Assembly: GCA_029721515.1 (NCBI GenBank)
Contig: CM056565.1
Location: 8,248,742-8,312,741, forward strand
Direction: 5' to 3'
Source of the DNA: Synanceia verrucosa
Lineage: Eukaryota > Chordata > Actinopteri > Perciformes > Synanceiidae
Length of the DNA stretch: 64,000 bases
Shown here: positions 48,708 through 60,911 of the stretch, in pieces
How the letters are laid out: each line of letters starts with the position of its first letter
Position numbering within the stretch: the first letter of the stretch is position 1
The notes under the pieces: generated by a model
Databases searched by the model: none
Told to the model about the DNA's origin: nothing
The model's input: the letters and a program-made list of their open reading frames with translations, nothing else
Position numbers and translations under genes: made by a program

Positions 48708-51700
48708 TTATATGAATTATAATCAGAAATGAATAAATAGATTTTTAGCTGTTTGCAGAAATCATAAATCAATATTTCTCTTTCGCTTATTTAAGGATTC
48801 ACTGCACTTTCTGCAGGATTAATTTTTCTTTCGTCACCAAAAACAACCAAAAAGAAGAAAACACTATCTTGTCTCAACATATGGAACTAGTTAATAAAAA
48901 TAAGATCCACATCTTATTATTGCAAAGCATATAGAAACACATATCTTTATGAGCTGTAAAAAACAAAGTGTGAGAACAGGATATAACAGTGCCTGTGCAT
49001 GCTACAGTATGATGCACTCACTTCAGTAAGTGAACTACCATACAGAAAAATAAGATGAGCAAAATGAGAAAGACCCTGTCTAAAATATGTTGTGGAACAG
49101 ATGCTATGCTACACAACACTGTTAATCAGCATCATCCTCACTGCGTGCAGAGCTATATCAGGAAAGTGCATCTGTGATCCTGACCGCACTTCTCCATCAC
49201 TATGGTGATCAGACCTGGGAAGCTATATCACTGCTAGAACAGAAGCAAAAGATCTGTGCCAACTTCATATATATGCAAGCAATCGTCCATAAACACTCAG
49301 TCTAGTCTCACTAAATGAATCTGGAGCTGCTTACGTAAGCCTGCAGCTTGCTTGTGGAGCTTTTTTCTTTCTCACTCCACTGAACTGGGGAAATGCTTGA
49401 GGAAAGCATGACGCAGTGCTTCCTCTGTCTATTTTCTCCCCCTCATCCTCCTTCTTGTCTATATTTAATGTTAACAGATTCTATTCATCTCCTCTCAGTC
49501 AGCATTGCATTTCAGGAGTCCCCCTCCCCATCCTACAGTATACCTATCCTAAATGTCACACATTTTTTTTAAAGAGCAAAAGGAAGAGCATATAGTAGCT
49601 TTCGTGACTTGATTTGTTGTTCGCACAATCCTGTTTGGATCCCAGGAGAGGAGCACTTTACTCACAGAGTGGCAGTGTAAAAATAGCAGCACAGTGCTAG
49701 CCAGCGTCAAAAAGAGTATATAACGTGCAGGATATTACTGTGAAACTAATAAACTGGGATTACAACAAAAATGGTCAAATTAAAGCCACATTTGTTTGAC
49801 TAGCTTTATTCTTTGACACAATGGGCTCTCACCAAGATATTTTCTGTGTTACGCTTTATTGTGAAGAGCTAAAAGTATATATTTTGTTATTCACCCCTTT
49901 CACCATACACAGAAATGTTCATAGTTACAAAGTCACATTCAAAGTTACATACAATTTGTGAAGATTAAAAACAAATTAATCACTAGAACTGCACTTAAAT
50001 ATAATTTCGAGTGACTTGAGTATTATGTCTTTATACTTCACCACATTCATTTTAATAGTTTATGCATTTCAACTAGATTCAGATTAATGTTAAAATATAT
50101 AAATTAACTAAAGAATTACAGGTATTATCATAATTTACACTACCCAGCAGTATATAAGGTCCTTAAAATGAGCTTCATCTTTACCAGTGAAAACAAAAGT
50201 GACAAAAAATGAATCACATTATTAAAATTCAATGATATAATCTATATAATACTGAAACTGGCCATTCTGCATTTTGAGCACTTTTACTTTTGGTACTTAA
50301 GTCAATCAACCTCAATCAATTAAGTTGACCCAACACAACGACATTTAGCTTGAAGAACAGAATTGCAACATACTAAACCAAAGCCATTTAATCACGTAGA
50401 AATCCTTTCCATGATTTTATTTTACATAGATTCAAGGAAAAATTCCTGAGTGTTACTAAACTGTTACAATAACGTAAACTTTCTACAAAGTCTCAAGATT
50501 CTCAAGATTAAGGGAGGAAACACACTCCAAAAAAAATCATTTGTTGGGTGAACATAAAACATTCTAGAAAGTATTTCCACCCAATTATAATACACTAATT
50601 TAGCAAATAAATAGTTTTGTTGAGTGAAATTAATAAAAATATGTTGAATCAACATAATTTGTTACTATCATTCAATCACAGGGGTAAATCCAACATAATA
50701 ATAATTTGTTGGGTGAACATACAAAAAAATTTGGAAAGTTATTTCCACCAAATTATAATAAACTCATTTATCAAGAGATGCAAATGCTAAGTAGCTAACC
50801 ATATGCTGCTATGGCTAGCTGCTAATGCTGCTATGATTAGTGAGCACACTACTAAAACATTCAGTGAGGAAATTAATCGTTCAAAAATTATACAGCGGAC
50901 ACTAACAAGTTATATGACATTTCTGAGAAGTGGTTTATTTTGAAGTCAAAGTTATTTTCAGTCAGATAAAGGACTTAGCTAAGTGTCTACTACAAACATT
51001 TTGAACTGTGTCAAACTTTTATTTTTTTTATAAATAAACACAGTTACAATATTGTGCATTTGTCTGTTACTTGGTAAATGATTTCCAGGGACAGTTCTGT
51101 TTTGGATGACCAGTAAAGCTGTACCTGAAATGTCCCTGATTTTACGATTGAGAAAAAAAAAATTGCGTGTTGACTAGAACAATTGTTATTACGGTAGCTG
51201 GGTAGGAAGCTGGAAACATCCATCAACATCAACACAAGACTCAGAAAAAAAGGAATGGTGGTCAGAACATGGGTGCATGGACAGGGAACAGAAAGAGACC
51301 AATACGACTCTTTATACATGAGGTAACCATGAAGAGGTGGAAACAGGACGGGGACTGACAAAGACGTGAAGTGAAACTAGGCTTCTCACAAGATGACGAG
51401 ACTTCAAAATAAAACAGGAACTGACAAGACAACATGAGGACAAGACTGAAACTGGAAAACAAAGCTTGACAAATGACAGGACATGACACATATGAGAAGT
51501 GCTGCTAAACTGCTAATATCTTACAGACAGCTACAGCTTTGTGATGAGGTCACATCCCAGCCCTAGATGGGTTTATGCATTGACTTTCCACCACTGCTGC
51601 AAAACACTATGTGAGACCAAAAACTCCCTGACATTCACATTGCTTACTGTAACCACGTCTGCCCCCCTGGAGAGCTTTAACAGGCATGTCAACACACATG

Positions 51701-53272
51701 ATTCACTGGTCTAATTTCTGCATCTCTTCCAGGCTCTTCTCTCCATGGCACTGTCAAGTTATTTATGCAGCCCTTCAGCACAAGCATGACCCAAAGCCTT
51801 TACATATCATGTAGCATTCTATGTCACAATAAACCAACTGAAACCAATCACTGGACCAAGGTGCCATCCACAAACATGGTCTACATTCCCAACAAAACAC
51901 GTTTCCTGACATATACCAGGACTGTGACTGTACATCTGTGCCTCAATGAGAACATTACATTATTTTCGCTCATTAATTTCTTTTTGTTTTCTAATACAAC
52001 AAGCTTAAAGAAGGTGAAGAGGAAAGCACTCCCCCCCAAACCTCAGTTTCATGAAAAATGCCAGTGTCCATGGTGATATGAAGGCATTAATAAATTAACT
52101 CGGCGCTTGTTTGGGGAGATTTTGTTGCCATAGTGAAGCTAAATCCTTGAGTACAGATGAAACAAGATGTTCAAGACTTAAAAAACAAGCTACACATTTT
52201 AATGATATTAAACTCAGCCCCAGTGTTCATTCATTTATTCATTTGAATAATCTTGGTGAGTGAAGCCTGAGCCTGCTCACTGCTGACAGTGAAAACTGCT
52301 GCTGGGCGCAGGAGGCCACTGAAACCCTGCAGCAGCACTGCATCGCCTCCCACACTCAGATTCAAAGTATCCCAAGCCCCCGCACTGAGCATGCTCAGAC
52401 AGACCACACTTCTGGATCTCTAGACAGGAGTTTAGCAGTCATCTGCACATAGAAGGATGAGAAGTGACAAGAAGAGTGGGAGGCATGGAGCTGAGGTATC
52501 TGGCTGCTTTATTACCGGACCCACGCACACACAAGCTCACACCCACACAAAAAAACACATGCAGACCCATGAAAACATATGAGACAGTCAAGTGTGTCTT
52601 AGCTGTGACACAAAAGCTTTTCAGAATAGTCAACAGTGTAGGTGATGGGATTAATCCATGGGAAAAGAACAACCATTGAAAGCAAGTTATTATGAAGTTT
52701 ATCATCGACCTCCAGCTGATACAAGTCTAGTGACCGCAGGAATAATGACAGAAGCAATAGTGGAAGTCAAGCAGTCAATGTAGTACGTAGTAACTTACTT
52801 ACCTAAACCTAAAAAAACTGTTTTGTTTGTGCTCAACACATTTAATTCAGCTTTAGAAGACAGTAACACAAAGTTTGGAGTCAATGTAGTACAAAGTAAC
52901 TTACTTACCTAAACCTAAAAAAACTGTTTTGTTTGTGCTCAACACATTTAATTCAGCTTTAGAAGACAGTAACCCGCTACTAACCCACATCTGTAAGGCG
53001 CATAACAGCTCATAATGGACAGGTGTAATGTTTACCTGTTCTCCATCATAATTTAGCATTCCAGTAGGCTAATTAACACAAAACACAAAGTTTGGAGTCT
53101 GATAGAAATGCCATTAGCTCTACATATAACTGATCATAAAATAAAGTATTGAACACAAGACATATTTTGCTTCATAGTGGAGCTAGATTATCATTTATTC
53201 CAGTTTATCCTGTGGAGATCACGATTTGTAAGACTGACAGTGCGACTTCTTCAGAGCCACAATGTTAGTGTA
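48708..53272. other. Region upstream of kcnip1, no gene recognised
   Basis: AT-rich sequence with two diverged direct repeats at about 50541 and 50706, and a tandem duplication at 52773-52973. Frames at 51044-51489 (-), 51765-52076 (+) and 52439-52705 (-) carry no family motif and no convincing splice sites. Confidence 0.5.
52773..52973. repeat. Tandem duplication, period 106 bp
   Basis: The stretch starting agtcaatgtagtac and ending agaagacagtaac occurs at 52773-52867 and 52879-52973, differing only by cgt versus caa near the start. The short linker acaaagtttggag between them also occurs at about 53085-53097. Confidence 0.9.
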
Positions 53273-53273
53273 G

Positions 53274-53400
53274 CCCAATATCACAAATTACAGATTTGCC
53301 TCAGAGGGCTTTACAATCTATACAAGATATGACACCCTCTGTCCTTTACAAATAAATCGACCAAGGACCCACCACCCCCCCAAAAAAAAAAAATTAACAT
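53274..53400 (+). repeat. Teleost interspersed repeat (CCCAATATCAC type), copy 2
   Basis: GCCCAATATCACAAATTACA, GCCTCAGAGGGCTTTACAAT and ATATGACACCCTCTGTCC match the copy at 43020-43190. It ends in a C/A-rich tract. Confidence 0.65.
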
Positions 53401-53472
53401 GGAAAAAGAAATGGAAATTACGGGTGAGTATTGGCAGGGATTTATACGTATCACAATACTTGAATCACAATA

Positions 53473-53640
53473 CCATCCATCCATCCATCCATTTTCTACC
53501 GCTTATCCTCACATAGGGTCATGGGGAGGCTGGAGCCTATCCCAGCTGTCTTAGGGTGAAAGGGAAAAGTCTCCAGTTCATCACAGGACACATAGAGACA
53601 GACAACCACTCACACTCAAATTCACACCTACGGTCAATTT
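53473..53640 (-). mobile_element. tRNA-derived SINE, head-truncated (copy 3)
   Basis: The tail (CATC)n and 3' body are present, but the copy stops at CTACGGTCAATTT, exactly where the tail of copy 4 begins. The tRNA-like head is absent. Confidence 0.85.
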
Positions 53641-53971
53641 CCATCCATCCATCCATTTTCTACCGCTTATCCTCTCATAGGGTCGCAGGGCAGCTGGAGC
53701 CTATCCCAGCTGTCTTAGGGTGGAAGGCAGGGTACACCCTGGACAAGTCGCCACCTCATCACAGCCTACGGTCAATTTAAACAACCTAATCCCCATGCAT
53801 GTTTTTGGATGGTGGGAGGAAGCCAGAGTACCCGGATAGAATCCACGCAGACACGGGGAGAACATGCAAACTCCACACAGAAAGGCCCCGGGATTCGAAC
53901 CCGGTACCTTCTTGCTGTGAGGCGACAGTGTTAACCACTACACACTACACACACTACACCACCGTGCTGCC
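53641..53971 (-). mobile_element. tRNA-derived SINE with GGAT tail (copy 4)
   Basis: A near-complete copy. On the minus strand the head has GGTGGTGTAGTGTGTGTAGT and the B box GGGTTCGAATCCC, perfect. The head carries a small internal expansion of TAGTGTG units. It abuts copy 3. Confidence 0.88.
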
Positions 53972-54069
53972 CTGACTCATAACACAATACGCAAAATTAT
54001 TGTGATGTGAGATCACAACATATTGTAATATTTGACATAGTTCACTGAGAAAAATAGTTTTATATATGT

Positions 54070-54160
<91 letters not shown>
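54070..54160. repeat. (AC)n-(TA)n microsatellite, about 80 bp of TA
   Basis: A short AC tract at 54070-54081 is followed by about 39 uninterrupted TA units to 54160. This length is self-complementary and prone to length change and assembly error. Confidence 0.95.
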
Positions 54161-54163
<3 letters not shown>

Positions 54164-54239
54164 TATATATGCAATTAGTGCGCCTTAATACAGTAACTTC
54201 GACAGCACTAATATAGACACACACACGTTGGTTTAAGTC

Positions 54240-54490
54240 ACCTTTGGGGTATTAAGGCATTTTTACCCTCCCTTTGCGGACAAACTTTGATTTCCTGAAA
54301 ACTTACCCTAAGCCTAACTACAACAACTAATTGCCTAAGCCTAAACCTAACCCTAAACTAAACCTAGCCCTAACCCTAACCACTGACCCAAAATCAAGGT
54401 TTGAACAACTGGGGACATGGATTTTGTCCCCAGTTGCACATGCTGTCCCCAATCAACTGGTCCTAAGTCAAGTGTGTGACCCCAATGTGG
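54240..54490. repeat. Repeat with telomere-like CCTAAC tract, second copy
   Basis: CTTACCCTAAGCCTAACTAC, then GCCTAAACCTAACCCTAAAC and GCCCTAACCCTAACC, followed by GGGGACATGGATTTTGTCCC, and ending next to an AC run. Same design as 36780-36990. Confidence 0.65.
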
Positions 54491-54499
54491 ACATTTGGC

Positions 54500-57400
54500 A
54501 GACCACACACACACTTGGAGCGGAGATACGGATATCGGCCCAAAACATAATTTTTTTTGGGAAAGAATTGACATTAAAACATTAAAATTTGATGTTATAT
54601 CAGAAGAAAAAGTGTTGTGATATATTGCCACATCAATTTTGTTTCCCCACACCTAATGAAAATGCAGACTAAAAGTCACAAGGCAAAGAGCAATTTAACA
54701 GCATATGAAGAAAAATGTTTTATTTTGTGAAAGTAAAGGAATGACTTCAGCTGAGATCTTCTACAGCACAGTTCAGCCAGACACCAGCTGTGTTGCAGCT
54801 GCTGCAGGTAAAGAAGAGCTGAGGAGGCAGAATCCTCATAAAGAGGATCTGTGTTACTTGTGCAGCACACTGTGTTTAAGCAAAATAACATTTATGACAG
54901 CCTTTTGGGCACAAATACAAACCCGATGAGACACTGTTCTTAATAGTATGCATTTTGACTTTCCGTTTTTTTCATGTTCTGTTCGAATGATTGGCAAACC
55001 TCCACAAAATTCACTCCCAGTTCAGCCTGCGGAATAAATTTGTTTAATTATCCATGGCAGCTGCTGTCCTGTTCAGCCCCACTGAGGGCAATTAGGACAT
55101 GCGACTCAACAAACACCAGCCAGCACTCCAATCAAACACAGTGTCAGTATTTACAGCCTCACCACACCACCATGCACTCTCACATGACTGTAGAGAAAAG
55201 AAAGATATTTATGCTTTTCATCCTCGCCACCCACCTCACCTCCTACTCTGGTTCATAATTTATTAGGTTATTTACATACACTTATGACATTCAAATGACA
55301 AGTAAATAAACATATAAATTAATAAGAATTGAACAAATGACAATCTGAACCATCCAAAAATATAAAATCTAAATTGTGTCACGAAGCTGCCTCCTTATTT
55401 TGTTTTGTTATCTCTGTCCTGCTCTGCTTGATCTTGTCTGAGAAGAGACCTTGTGCTTTTCTTTCTTTATGAGGACTTTTGGATTTAGTGACTGGGTGAG
55501 TGGCTGATAAATCAACTAGATCTCTTAAACTGTCAACTGTGTTTGAGGTCATATTGCCACACTGGCATGAGTGCTATCTTGTACAAAATCCAAAAAGCAT
55601 CATGATGCCAGTTCAGGAACTTTGCAGAAATATCACTGAATATAAGGTTTCCTTATTATCCCTGTTCTGCACACTTCTTTCTTGTCTTGAGGACACACAT
55701 ATTACATACATTACTACAGTGTATTATCTTTCTGCAGAGTGAAAGCTGGTTCATTCTGCCATCTAGTGGACGTATGTTGAGAACAAACTATTTGTTCGGG
55801 GTGAAGCATGGCCCATGGAGACACATGTTTGTGGATTTCACTCACTTAAAAATGTGCAAATCAGGTTGAACATAAAAATCTATAAATATGAATAGACAGC
55901 GGCTACACCATGATTTCCCACAAGGGGCCCTGTGAATAATTTAGCTGTGGGCCAAGGCTAACTTCTGTTTGTGGTAATTTGTTTAACTATATTTAATTAT
56001 GGAAAGTTTTGCACAGAGTTTGTCTTTAAAAAAGCAGACAAGACATGATCAGGAAAAAGCAGCTAACCTTAACGGTCTGTGTTCAATCCAACTCCATGTA
56101 TCGTCACCTCTCCACCAGCAGTTGTGTGGAAAGTATGGTCATGATATGAAGAGTAAATACAAGCTGTCAGATGTACTATTCATTCTTCTGACATGGATAT
56201 TGGGAAAACACACAATTTATCTCAAACAAAGTGGTTCTTCCCATGCTTTGATTTGTTCTCTGAAAAAATAAATAACTGGCACATAGCATACAGTATGTTG
56301 TAGCATTTTGATACTATTTCTGCTTTCTGATGTGCAGCACGTAAAATAATGTGCATCTAAAATGCTGTTGAAAGGAGAATTCTCTTTGCAGCCTGAATTG
56401 ATGCAGAAACAGCAGCCCCAAAATCTGACTCCATCCCTGCTGTTGGATTATTTCCTGAAACGCTGTCAACACTGTATCCATATCCATCTGGTTGACCTGT
56501 CTCTGCTTCATTACATTAACACCCACACTCACATCAAAACAATAATAATATTGACAATGAGATAAAAAACACTGCTGAATTTTATTGATCAATGTCCTAT
56601 ATAGATGTAACATGGGAAATGATCATGTGAGAGTAAATAGAAAGGGACTCGCCATGTCAGATCAGGGTCGGTAGGACACTCAACAAGCACAATATTGGAT
56701 TAGAACACTTCTGAGCAGGCAATGCATTTTCATAAAAGTCACGATGACGCACAAGGAACCACTGTGAATCTGTAACTCAGTTTTAACAGTATTAAAAGTG
56801 ATTTTGGTCCCAATATGTACAGCAATAATCAAAGACTAGCTTGGGATGGAGATACTCTGTGGTGGCTCCATTTTATTTTGCACATTATTCCTTTTTTTCG
56901 GTGTTATTCTGGGATTCAGTGCAGGTTCACTTGCATCCTCTATTCATCATCAAACATTTACAGAAGCACAGGACCGAGGCTGATGAGCTTTTAAATGTGT
57001 AGAGCCTTTTCATGAATGGAGCTTATTATTATAAATGCCTTTTTAAGCAGACCTAATGCAATATGTCAAAGAATATATTTATAATAGGCATTAATTATAA
57101 TGTACATTTATATTCACAACATGCAGATATAGATTAACGACAGGTTTTTCACAAACCAATTAATGACATCTTGAACTATCATTTTATTATGTGTGTTTTG
57201 AATTACAAATCCTCCCTATTGTCACGGTTCTTAAAGCTGCTGGATGAACTGAAGAAATCTCCCTGTTTCTTCTTGTTGAATAGTTGCATGGAGGCTGCAT
57301 GGTAGGCAGTGGCAGCAGATGGCATGTAGAGCAAGAACATAGATGCATATTGAATTAACTGTCATCTTATTGGCTAAATTTAATATTAGATCAAAAACAA

Positions 57401-59015
57401 CAAACCACCAGAACACGATGATGACGTGGCAAGGAAGCCATTGGCCTATTTTAGCATAATTTCTGGGAGTTGAGGGAGACAGCTCGCCTCTGTTCAGGGT
57501 TCAAAAACGTTCCTAACACCATAAAAACACCAGGTGGACTTAAACTATCTGTACATTAGGTGCGTTCATGTGTCTCAGGAAGAAATTATTTGTATTTACA
57601 TAGACATGTCACAGGAGGAAAGGATTATCTTCTCTGGCTGCAATTCATCACCAAACCAAACCAATGAGGCTCCAGGAAGTCACTTATATCACTGAAATGT
57701 GATGTTTAACTACTTCCTGCAGCATGTAAACATTTATGTTGCTATGGTTTTTCATGTGCGCAGTCCGACTTGATATATCTAAACAAAGCTTCTCCTGGTG
57801 GAGTTTTACAGAGGAAACTTTCACCTCCATGTTGCTGCACATGCAACACTCAAACTCTGACTGACCTTTACTGAGTAACATGACAGGGAACAGTATTCCA
57901 CTTGCACCCCCTCAGTTCAGAGGCTGTATTTAAAGCTACATGAAAAACATCCTCCATTCCCTCTTTCGACTCCTCTACCTGAATATGAGTCAATAATTTT
58001 AATTACTAACACGTTATATGTCACACTGCAGCTGCTGTCTTGATCGCTCCCAGCACAGAGTGATCTAATGTCTCCCCTTCAGCAGCATCCCCCTCTTCTG
58101 CAGCGTTGAGGCGAGTCATCAATTCATCCCAAAGGGATTTCATTCCCTTTCCCTGCTTCAACCTATCAACCTTCTTCAACTCCCATCGACAGCACCAAGG
58201 CTCACATTAAACTTTAATTAGAATTGCGCTCAGCTTGCCTTGTCTTTGCTACTGACAGCACTTGAAAACCATTTCCATCTGCACATTACCATTGGTGCTC
58301 TTTCTCTTATGAAGGGGGCACATTACTAATTATACAGGACAGAGTCTGCAGTAAGCTGATACGCTAAAGAGTATTATTAATATAAAATGATTTACTATTA
58401 TATTTGTTAATAAAGTTAATAAGTTATGTAATGAATGAAAACAAATGCAGTATTCTGCCACTGAAAAAAGAAATGTGAATAAATTAATTATAAAATCAAT
58501 GAATCACTTGTGTGCAAAGTTCTCATTCTGTTGTCAACTTTTACATATACATTTACATTATTATGTTTTCCTATATTATCACTGAACATATAATCAAAAT
58601 ATATAACCTTTTGATGTTTAATCACGAGAATTATCCCAGCAGCATAAAAAATAGACAAAGAGGAGTAGAGCATAATAATTGAGTGAATGTGGATTTCATT
58701 GTTCTTGATGTGATGCATTGTGTGAGTCCAGAAGGAGTCTTAGCAGTGGATTCATAATGAATCACGCTACTTCTTTTAAAATAAATACTTGTCCAGTTGC
58801 AGTTAATCGGAGGGAACACCCAGGACGTCGTTACTATGCTCATCCTGTTTGTGTCATTTCTTACAAATCGCATCAACATGCTGGTCACTCATTCACTTTC
58901 ATTGACAGGGTCGAGAGGAGAGAAAATAAACAGTTTGCAAACTTTTAACTGCCTGTGTCTCCATGCTGCTGGCTGTGAAACATACTGAGTCATCCATTCC
59001 TTCCACTCTCTGCTC
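54500..59015. other. Intergenic region between kcnip1 and hrh2
   Basis: About 4.5 kb without a supported gene. The scattered frames (for example 54974-55258, 55999-56271, 58631-58888) are short, mutually overlapping and motif-free. The AT-rich block at 56980-57190 has several homeodomain-type TAAT sites but no demonstrable function. Confidence 0.5.
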
Positions 59016-59300
59016 TTTATTTTGAATTATATTGTGTTTTACACCTGTTACAATACACAGTACTGTGAATTTCATTCATTATAACACACCAGGTGCACTA
59101 GTTTCATATCCAGTACACTAAAGCTGTATACATTCATCATGTCTTTTAAAATATCGTGTTATATTTGGCACTACACACTAAATATGTCATGCTGTAAATG
59201 TTTAGCCTGGTACTGTGAATGGTGGAGCAGATTTGTCATTTACAATATTTTGCTGCCAGTCGACAGTTTCCAGCTGAAGAGCCAACACATTCATGGCATT
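59016..59300 (-). other. hrh2: hrh2-like 3' UTR, AATAAA on the minus strand at 59016-59021
   Basis: The first AATAAA on the minus strand after the stop lies at 59021-59016, giving a 3' UTR of about 285 nt. Confidence 0.45.
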
Positions 59301-60881
59301 TCATTTTCTCCCATGCAACGTGACACTCTTCCCCTCAGTTTCTTTATGAACTGTGTCTGTGTGTTTCTCAGACTGTTGGGAAACCCTCAGTCCGTTAATA
59401 AAGGTCAATCTTTCATGCACTGACAGCTGCAGTTTTCTGCAGGACGGCTGTCTGCAGCGAAGCAGCTCTCCGTAGGCCTTACGGAAATCCCTGTTGAAGG
59501 CCGGATACAGGATGGGGTTGAGAGCAGAGTTGAAATAGCCAAGCCATAGGATGACAGAATTAAGTGTGTTCGGAGGGTTTGTGCTCCACTTTATGCCCGT
59601 GTAGGTGAAGAAGGTGAAGTAGGGGAACCAGCAGATGATGAAGGCCCCCAGCACAGCTGCCAGGGTCACTGTTGCTTTGTGTTCCCGGGTGATGGCTGCA
59701 GTCGATGCTGCACGAGCAAACGATGGAGTGGCGGCACGAATACGCCGTACCTGAAAGGATTGAGCAAAGAAAGGTCAGAGAGACAGGAAATGAGACGCGC
59801 TCACTCACTGATCTGATGAAACAAGGCAATAAGTGATGCTTTTCCACTAAAATGCAGATTACTTACATTAAATCCTATTTCTCAGACTGGTGTAAAAAAA
59901 ACATATGCCTTAAAGTTGTAGTCGCTAACTTTGAGCAAACATGATAAAAAGTTAAAACAACCAATCAGAGCTGCAATCAAACTCTCAAACCTAGGCATCA
60001 CTGATCAAATATGAATCACGATTGTGTTACTAAAGTGCTGCTTCCTCCCCTCAAATGTTTTCAGGAATATGTGTTCACTGTTCAGCTGTAACATAAGAAA
60101 GTTTGCTTCGGCCATCAGGAGGACTAGGAGATGATCTGTCTCATGAGCTCCTGTCAGAATATAGTGACAATTTTACAAAAATAGTTGTTATCATGTTTAC
60201 TCTGCAGCTTTAAGTTATGGCCACCTCTGCTTGTTCTATGAAATGAAAACGAACACTGACCTGTTCTCGTGCCACTCTGAATATGCAAAGATACATTCCA
60301 CTCATGAGCAGCAGAGGCAGGTAAAACGAGCCAAAAGTATAAATGAGCACATAGTTGTTATTCCATTCAAACAGACAGTAGTGTCCCTCCTTGTCCTCGT
60401 CCCCCATGCCCCAGTCCAAGTGCTGCACTCTGTAGTCCACTGTGTTCCACCCCAGGTGGATGGGCACAAAGGACACAGCGAGTGACAAGGCCCAGATGGC
60501 GATCAGGGCCAGCGTCACCCTCAGCCGGGTGACTCTCCAGGAGTAGCTAAGGGGAGCTGTAATGGCCAGGTATCGGTCCACACTGATGGCCATCAGGGTC
60601 AGGATGGAGGATGTGCACAGCATGACATCCATCGAGATGTAGATGTTGCACAGGGCTCCTCCGAGGGGCCAGTTTCCACTACGCAGCTCCAGGGTGGCAG
60701 AAAAGGGCAGCACCAGCAGGCCCAACAGAAGGTCTGTCACAGCCAGGGAAACCACAAAGCAGTTACCGATGCGCCACAGTCGACGGCTGAGGCCCACGGC
60801 CAAACACACCAGCACGTTCCCAGCAATGGTCACGATGATAAAACACACCAGAACCAGCCAGCGGAGAGCCGTAGAGATCAT
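59301..60881 (-). CDS. hrh2: Histamine H2 receptor-like GPCR, two coding exons
   Basis: A class A aminergic receptor; H2 receptors couple to Gs. Exons 60881-60261 and 59750-59301 (stop at 59303-59301) join in frame after VAREQ, giving 356 residues (human 359). The start is the ATG of MISTALRWLV (context GTCACCATGA); 10 further codons open upstream but have no ATG before an in-frame TGA. H2-like motifs: GNVLVCLAVGL, NCFVVSLAVTDLLLGLLVLP, SMDVMLCTSSIL with the amine-binding Asp of TM3, DRYLAI, HLGWN, REHKATVTLAAVLGAFIICW, WFPYF, NSALNPILY and NRDFRKAY. Cys in ALCNIY and HYCLFEW should form the loop disulfide. The TM5 histamine-contact pair differs from human (Tyr and Ser for Asp186 and Thr190). 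There is almost no extracellular N-tail. It could be an H2 paralogue with altered ligand use. Confidence 0.9.
59909..60214. repeat. MITE-like repeat inside the hrh2 intron
   Basis: It is bounded by CTTAAAGTTGTAG at 59909-59921 and CTGCAGCTTTAAG at 60202-60214, which are inverted repeats with two differences. The roughly 306-bp body has no coding capacity and fills most of the 510-bp intron (59751-60260). Confidence 0.5.
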
Positions 60882-60911
60882 GGTGACCTCCTTCCCGGAC
60901 ACTGGGGTCAC

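Noticed and set aside
60882..60911. Ten-codon extension at the start of the hrh2-like receptor
   Set aside because: It begins with GTG, not ATG, and an in-frame TGA lies upstream.
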